A stretch of DNA of 13,700 nucleotides, from assembly GCA_958430865.1 (NCBI GenBank), contig CAUDNR010000398.1:18720-32419 (forward strand), written 5' to 3'. The notes beneath the pieces were generated by a model, which saw only the letters and a program-made list of their open reading frames with translations, was not told the origin of the DNA and did not search any database. The position numbers and the translations under genes are program-made. Shown here one piece after another: positions 9,226 through 13,700 of this stretch. The DNA is from Entrophospora sp. SA101 (taxonomy: Eukaryota; Glomeromycota; Glomeromycetes; Entrophosporales; Entrophosporaceae). How positions within the stretch are numbered: position 1 is the stretch's first letter; each line of letters opens with the position of its first letter.

Positions 9226-9376
9226 CATTTGGTAGATTAATTAACAAGTGTAAAAATAAAAAGTAAAAAAATTTACAAAACAATTCAACCTCAAACTGCC
9301 CACTAATTTGAAACATAAAAGACATCAAAAAATATATGAAACTACTTTAAATTAATTGTATTTTATTAAAAAAAAA

Positions 9377-10067
9377 TCAATATCTTGTCGGGTTTCCTCC
9401 ACTTTTTAAAACAGCATCAACCCTTTGTGGCATACTATCTATTAATTTATTAATTTTTTCTGGATTAGTATTAAACCACTCCTCTTTCAATAAATCAAAT
9501 AATTCAATCTTATTTTTTGATTTATAATTTTTTAATCTAAGTCTTCTTTTTAAATCCTGCCAAAAATTTTCAATAGGGTTGAGATCTGGGCTTTGTGCAG
9601 GCCAGGGGAGAACCATGACGTTATTATTTTCTTTCCATATGTTTGCAGCAGCTGCTTTATGACATGGTGCATTATCTTCTTGAAAAATAAATACACCATC
9701 ACCATGATTACACCGATCTTCTGCACTTAATTCGTCAATAAAAGGTAATAAATTGGCTGCAAGAAGGTTATTATAATTACTTGCATTTAATTTACCTTCA
9801 ACTAATACTAATGGACCCATTTTTCTTCTTGTAAAACAACCCCAAACCATAATTCCATCAGATTGTTTTACTGTTGGACTTAAATAATTTTTTTTATATT
9901 TGTCTCCTGACATTCTCCAAACCCAATCATTTGAATCGTTTTGAAATAGTAAGAACCTACTCTCATCACTGAATATATGTTGGCTATTTCCCTATAAGAA
10001 AAATTCGCCTTTTTTAAACCAATAATTTCTCCACGTTCAAATCAGATAATTCAGTACCTCTGGGCAT
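9377..10067 (-). pseudogene. Tc1-type DD34E transposase, frameshifted and internally deleted
   Basis: A transposase cuts and pastes the element at TA sites. The minus-strand start MPRGTELSD (ATG at 10067) loses one base near 10040 and continues in another frame as FERGEIIGLKKANFSYREIA, the first DNA-binding helix-turn-helix. It then jumps at about 9980 straight to IFSDESRF, so roughly 100 or more residues (the rest of the DNA-binding region) are gone. The catalytic half is open from 9991 to the TGA at 9377: first Asp in SDES (9967-9965), second in FQEDNAPCH (9676-9674), Glu in SPDLNPIENFW (9571-9569) with exactly 34 residues between, which is the Tc1 signature. The C-terminus is MPQRVDAVLKSGGNPTRY. 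All three catalytic residues remain, but without the DNA-binding part and with the frame broken the protein cannot work as a transposase. Confidence 0.9.
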
Positions 10068-10236
10068 TTTAAGTCTTTGAAAAAAATATGGTTTAATTTG
10101 GATAAAAATTTGCTTCGCGATTGCAATTTAAAAATTTTGCAAATTTTTTTTTTAATCTTCAAAATTGGAAAAAATCAATCCGTTTAGTGTTTTTGTCAAT
10201 AAATTGAGTAATAATGTTGCGCACTTTGTGAAATTT

Positions 10237-10562
10237 TGCAAACAACCAGTTTCGAACATGGCAAGCATTTTTTAATTATGCCATAAAAGATGTTAGAAAT
10301 TGCTATTATAGTCTATTTTTGAGTTAAAGATTTTTAAAAAAATTCCGGAATTTTATTGTTTATCTTTTAAAGTTTGTAAAACAACAATGGTTTAATTGTA
10401 TGTGGTAAAACTTCAGTATATTATATTATTTGATATGAAGATTAATTTTTACTTAATAAGCAAGTGTGATTGGGATAGTAAAATGTTTAGTTTTTGTCAT
10501 GTCACTTTATTCAATTATTTGCGATGATCTGCAGGTGTCCCTATACTTTTGTCCAGTAAGTG
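10237..10562 (-). repeat. right long terminal inverted repeat of the Tc1 element
   Basis: This is the longer of the two terminal repeats, about 326 bp. Read on the minus strand it starts CACTTACTGGACAAAAGTAT and stays similar to the left end until about the CATGTTCGAAACTGG region. It probably reflects the ancestral repeat better than the shortened left copy. Confidence 0.7.
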
Positions 10563-11210
10563 ATTATTAGGTAAAACTGTCAACTGTTTTTTCATAATAC
10601 CTAAATTTTACTTCTAACCATTTAATTTTTACTTCTTACTTTTGAGAATGGTTTAGTAAGGAGTAAAGAGTTATTTTGGTCTTTCTACCAACATAATACA
10701 CAATTTTGTAAGGAAAAAAACTAAATATATTCAACTATTTATATAAAAGCTTTATCGAGATTGTAAAATAATAAATATAGTATAAAAATTAAAAGGTGAT
10801 CTAGAAAAAAAGAAACTTTCAAACTCCTGATTTTCAAGGGCTTAAATCAAAAAACTTCTGTTAATTTGATATTAATGTTAATAATGATTATGAAAAGCAA
10901 AACAATATCAACCATTTATCATCATCAAGAGTTTTCTATAGTATAAATATCTAAAGAGACACTATAAATTCTGTTCCATCCACATTTTGATTTCAATAAT
11001 ATACATTTATATAAAATACTAAGACATATTCATAAAAATAATAAAAAAAATAAATACAATGCAAATAAAAAAATAGTACATTTTGCTATTAAAATCATGT
11101 CTTCTTTAGAGAACCATATCAAATAAAACAATATTTACATTTCTCCATCTTGTAAAAAATAAATTGCTTTTCCCAAACAAAAAAAAAATGCAAATTTATT
11201 TTTAAAATTT
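10563..11210. other. AT-rich intergenic stretch
   Basis: No gene is supported. One imperfect stem-loop, CTAACCATT against AATGGTTTAG, lies around 10614-10658. The right part is the 3' flank of the topoisomerase II fragment. Confidence 0.45.
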
Positions 11211-11843
11211 TTAGGCATATGTTGCTCCACCACCATTGTTTCTCCTCCTTTTCCTCCTATCAGGTTCTTCCTTGTTATTATGTGGTTGTTGATGATGATC
11301 ATCATCATTATCTGTTGAGCTATGTCTTATTAAACATTCATTCCATGCAGCCTCCAATGCATCCAGGTCTCTCAACCAAAGGCCTGCAGCTGTCATGTTT
11401 GTATCCACTTCATGTTGTTTTTCTCTAATTAAATATAACTATTATCACAAATAAATAAGTGAATCAGTGAATTGGTAAAAACATATCATGTGTATGTATT
11501 TATAATAATAAAAAATCCAACAAAATTCAACTCACCCTTCTTTTTCATAAAAATTTAATCTTATTTGATAAAACTCTTCTAATATATCTTCTGGTGAATA
11601 CTTTTTTAATTTACAATCCTTATTAAAGCACGTCATGTTTGATGTTGATAATGAGGACTTTAATTTAAAAAGTTTTTCAAGTCCCTTGTTCTCAGCATAC
11701 TCCATTTGTTCAGGTGTCATTTCAATTTGAAAGTACACATTTTTGTCTGTATACTTATCTATAATGTTTACAATAGTTCCATTTTCTCTGAGTTCATTGA
11801 GTACCTTTGACCTATAATCTTCAGTCCATTTATGGACTGGTAA
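11211..11843 (-). pseudogene. TOP2: DNA topoisomerase II C-terminal fragment, internally deleted
   Basis: Two exons, 11843-11536 and 11424-11211, join in frame (phase 2) across a 111-nt intron (donor GTGAGT, acceptor TTAG), giving 173 residues. Exon one holds LPVHKWTEDYRSKVLNELRE, then VYFQIEMTPEQ, LEKLFKLKSSLSTSNMTCF and KKYSPEDILEEFYQIRLNFY, all characteristic of the type IIA cleavage core. Exon two reads KQHEVDTNMTAAGLWLRDLD, matching the SP.DLW..DL.. motif that ends the conserved core, followed by a His/Asn/Arg-rich tail. In full-length enzymes about 150 residues separate these blocks; here they are missing. ATPase, TOPRIM and active-site Tyr regions are absent, because similarity stops at 11843 where a MITE and unrelated sequence begin. 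It therefore cannot be a topoisomerase and is a duplicated fragment. The reading frame is otherwise clean, so it may be recent or expressed. Confidence 0.85.
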
Positions 11844-11846
11844 CTA

Positions 11847-11975
11847 AAGACTAGTGCCGTAAATTATGATGATTGTAGTAATTGTATTTACGGCATATAA
11901 AAAGTGGTTGCAATTACCTTTGTGACCACTTTTGCAACCATACTTTTTCCTTTTTTGGATTACAGCACTAGTCTT
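11847..11975. mobile_element. 129-bp MITE with TA target duplication
   Basis: The inverted ends AAGACTAGTGC(C/T)GTAA are 16 bp with one mismatch, flanked by TA at 11845-11846 and 11976-11977, as for Tc1/mariner-derived MITEs. Inner hairpins are present: GCCGTAAAT (11856-11864) pairs with ATTTACGGC (11886-11894), and AAAAGTGGT pairs with ACCACTTTT around 11900-11936. It has no coding capacity. It lies at the 5' edge of the topoisomerase II fragment. Confidence 0.82.
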
Positions 11976-11977
11976 TA

Positions 11978-12241
11978 GGTTAAATGAAGTTGATAGTGCT
12001 AGTTTACCACGGGAATTTTCAGAAATGCAAGATTTTGTATACTTTTATGAAAGTATATTAAAATGGGCAGTATGTATAAATGTAAAATATTCATGTTATA
12101 ACATTAAACTTTCACTAATATATATCATCTACAAATTTAGCTGTTGGTCAGGAAGTTAAAACATCCTTTGATGAAGCAAAAACTAAACCAAGACTCTCAC
12201 ATTTTTCATATGTAAATGCTCTTCTTCGACTAGATGAGTGA
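11978..12241 (+). pseudogene. two-exon gene relic or small gene, unidentified
   Basis: Right of the MITE an open frame gives ASLPREFSEMQDFVYFYESI and onward to KWA at 12069. A GTATGT donor there and a GGTCAG acceptor ending at 12151 (82-nt intron) join in frame to EVKTSFDEAKTKPRLSHFSY and onward, with TGA at 12239-12241. The only in-frame ATG not inside the MITE is at 12025, which would leave 44 residues, so a 5' part is probably lost. The LP..F..M...F pattern followed by a SFDE block faintly recalls the folded middle region of CDT1 replication-licensing proteins, but I would not assign it. Confidence 0.4.
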
Positions 12242-13433
12242 TCGTAAAATTGATTGGATGTGTAATTTCATTATATTATACTTTCATTTAAATATGTAGA
12301 TATTTTGAAAATATAAATTGCGAATGAATTATGTATGATTCAACTCAATGTAATTTATGGTTGATTGAAAAAAGATGTATACATTTATGTGATCAAACTT
12401 CCAATTAGCAAAACAATAAATATATTTAGAGCTTTAACTTTTTTCTATGAGCACAATTTTTGAAGATGCTCTGTAATAATTCATATGGGCACATTTATAA
12501 TGGGTAGACAAATAGAGAAGCATCATTAAATTGACATGAAAGCATATTTTATGATTACGGATGTTAGATGAAATTGTTTCTCTTAGTAAATGATCTTTAC
12601 CAAATCCAAAATATAGAATTAATTTGTAACAATTCCCAAAATTATTGGTCACAAAGTAATTTATTAGTATAATTTTATTTCCACATTTTGCAATCTAGAA
12701 ATTCATTAGTAAATTTACTTATTTGGGAAATATGATTTCGAAGAATTAGAAATCTTAATATTAACATTATTGTTATCATTAGTATTTCATTATGTATTTT
12801 GAATGATTATTATTATTATTCATATTGCTAGATTGAAGAAAATACAACTATATTATTCATTATTTTTATATTTATGTTTAGTGAAAGTTATCTTTAATTA
12901 AAATTGTACTTTCTGGGAAGTCCTTAAGATATTAATATTAATCATTCCCCATTATTTATTTATTATCTCTATTTATAATTCTAAGACTGTGATTTATTAT
13001 TTAAACATCTAATGAACCATGAAATAAAGATAACTTTTGAACTTTTTTTAACATTTAATGTTTTAACTTCTAATTTTACAACCATAAAATTACTTGTTTG
13101 TTAATAATTTAATTAAATGCTTTGAACGTTTACAATAACTCTGGAGGTTATACATTTTAATAGAGCAGAAAGATCTGCATAAATTAGCCAATAACAAAAT
13201 TTCTAAATTTCACGTGTAACTTTCTTATGTAAATCATTATGACATTTAGAAATACCAAATATAGCAAAATCCCAGACTGTAGTAGACCTAATGTAAATTA
13301 ACTTCATATTAACTATTTTTATATAGGAGTAGTTCTATAGATCATTTAAGATAACAAATGGGGTATTATAAAACTGATTACATTACAATTGTGATGGTAA
13401 TGACTAAATTTTGATCCCTGAAATTTTTAGTAA
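12242..13433. other. long AT-rich stretch without a supported gene
   Basis: I read all frames and found no family motif or convincing exon. A 72-codon minus-strand frame at 12434-12652 has no recognisable feature and is most likely chance. No paired inverted repeats marking a transposon were noticed, though degraded ones could be missed by eye. Confidence 0.45.
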
Positions 13434-13466
13434 CACCGATGTTCACTTTGTCTGGTTTTGTTGCAG

Positions 13467-13700
13467 TATTCCCCAAATAATGATGAAATAATAAGGGAAG
13501 AGATTGATGAATTACAAGAAGAAATAAATAAACTCTATTTTAGTGAACTCATTTCAGCAATGGAATTTGTAAACATTGGTAACAAAGTTTCTAAAGAGTT
13601 TTCTGATGCAGAAATTATTGAAACAGTATGTCCTTCACAAAATAATGAAGTCGCTGAAGATGAAAATGAAGGAATTGAACCTGAACCTTCTATACCAGTT
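13467..13700 (+). CDS. C-terminal tail of a probable pogo/Tigger-like (CENP-B type) transposase, partial
   Basis: After a TTTGTTGCAG acceptor-like string, a 78-codon frame stays open to the end of the window: NNDEIIREEIDELQEEINKL, then ISAMEFVNIGNKVSKEFSDA, EIIETV, and an acidic/proline stretch ending EPEPSIPV. The pattern of an acidic helix, a SA.EF.NI block, then a D.EIIE.V block and an acidic tail resembles the region after the DDE domain in pogo/jerky-like transposases of these fungi. The catalytic DDE and the CENP-B DNA-binding parts are not found upstream in the window, so the gene is either 5'-truncated or has a distant first exon. The frame is also open, without homology, back to 13434. 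The family call is from memory of the pattern. Confidence 0.5.

Larger units (their letters stand above)
9021..10562. mobile_element. Tc1-family transposon, degenerate
   Basis: The element is about 1.54 kb. Its ends are inverted copies starting CACTT(C/A)CTGGACAA, a Tc1-like terminus, and it contains a DD34E transposase remnant on the minus strand. The left end is preceded by TA (9019-9020) as expected for a TA target; the right end is followed by AT, so the right copy of the duplication has been mutated or lost. Both the terminal repeats and the transposase carry deletions, so this copy cannot move by itself. Confidence 0.85.

Noticed and set aside
11219..11428. 69-codon plus-strand frame opposite the topoisomerase II fragment
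   Set aside because: It is antisense to the recognised LWLRDLD exon; its His-rich protein is the mirror of Asp/His codon runs.
11932..12159. 75-codon frame starting inside the MITE
   Set aside because: The start lies in transposon DNA and the end runs into an intron with clear GTATGT and GGTCAG borders; only the middle is gene-like.
12434..12652. 72-codon minus-strand frame
   Set aside because: No motif, no splice context and no composition signal; long chance frames are expected in more than 1 kb.

Overview
The window looks like nuclear DNA of a strongly AT-rich, intron-bearing eukaryote. The best guess is an arbuscular mycorrhizal fungus of the Rhizophagus (Glomeromycotina) type. The reasons are: short GT-AG introns (about 65-130 nt); a tyrosine-kinase-like (TKL) protein kinase with an N-terminal CX2C-CX2C knuckle, in a style known from the very large kinase family of these fungi; and dense, decayed DNA transposons (hAT, Tc1, a small TA-flanked MITE, and a probable pogo/CENP-B-type tail). 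The assignment rests on recognised sequence style, not on a database search.

Layout. 1-345: nothing recognisable. 346-645 (-): pseudogene of the U1A/U2B'' RRM protein that still carries an intron. 660-1481 (+): unidentified multi-fragment gene relic. 1541-2292 (-): three-exon gene for Mediator subunit MED22, the best-supported housekeeping gene. 2292-3075: MED22 upstream region with a poly-A leader and a 19-bp palindromic repeat array. 3076-3153 (-): possible 25-residue acidic ORF. 3405-4618: hAT-family element with a perfect 8-bp target-site duplication, inserted into another plus-strand relic (about 3330-5533). 5692-7109 (-): two-exon protein kinase, apparently intact. 7487-7576 (-): orphan exon-like piece. 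7732-8830 (+): multi-exon gene relic. 9021-10562: Tc1 element with long, unequal terminal repeats and a broken DD34E transposase (-). 11211-11843 (-): C-terminal fragment of DNA topoisomerase II lacking an internal block. 11847-11975: 129-bp MITE sitting exactly on the splice acceptor of that fragment. 11978-12241 (+): a two-exon relic or small gene. 12242-13433: no recognisable gene. 13467-13700 (+): C-terminal acidic tail of a probable pogo/Tigger-like transposase, running off the window.

Only two genes look fully functional: MED22 and the kinase. They are not linked by function and there is no operon-like logic. The rest is a graveyard of gene fragments and transposons. I found no convincing new biological system. 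The most interesting items are the MITE that overlays a splice acceptor, the topoisomerase II fragment with a clean internal loss, the hAT element with intact ends and a dead interior, and the 22-A tract directly before the MED22 start codon.
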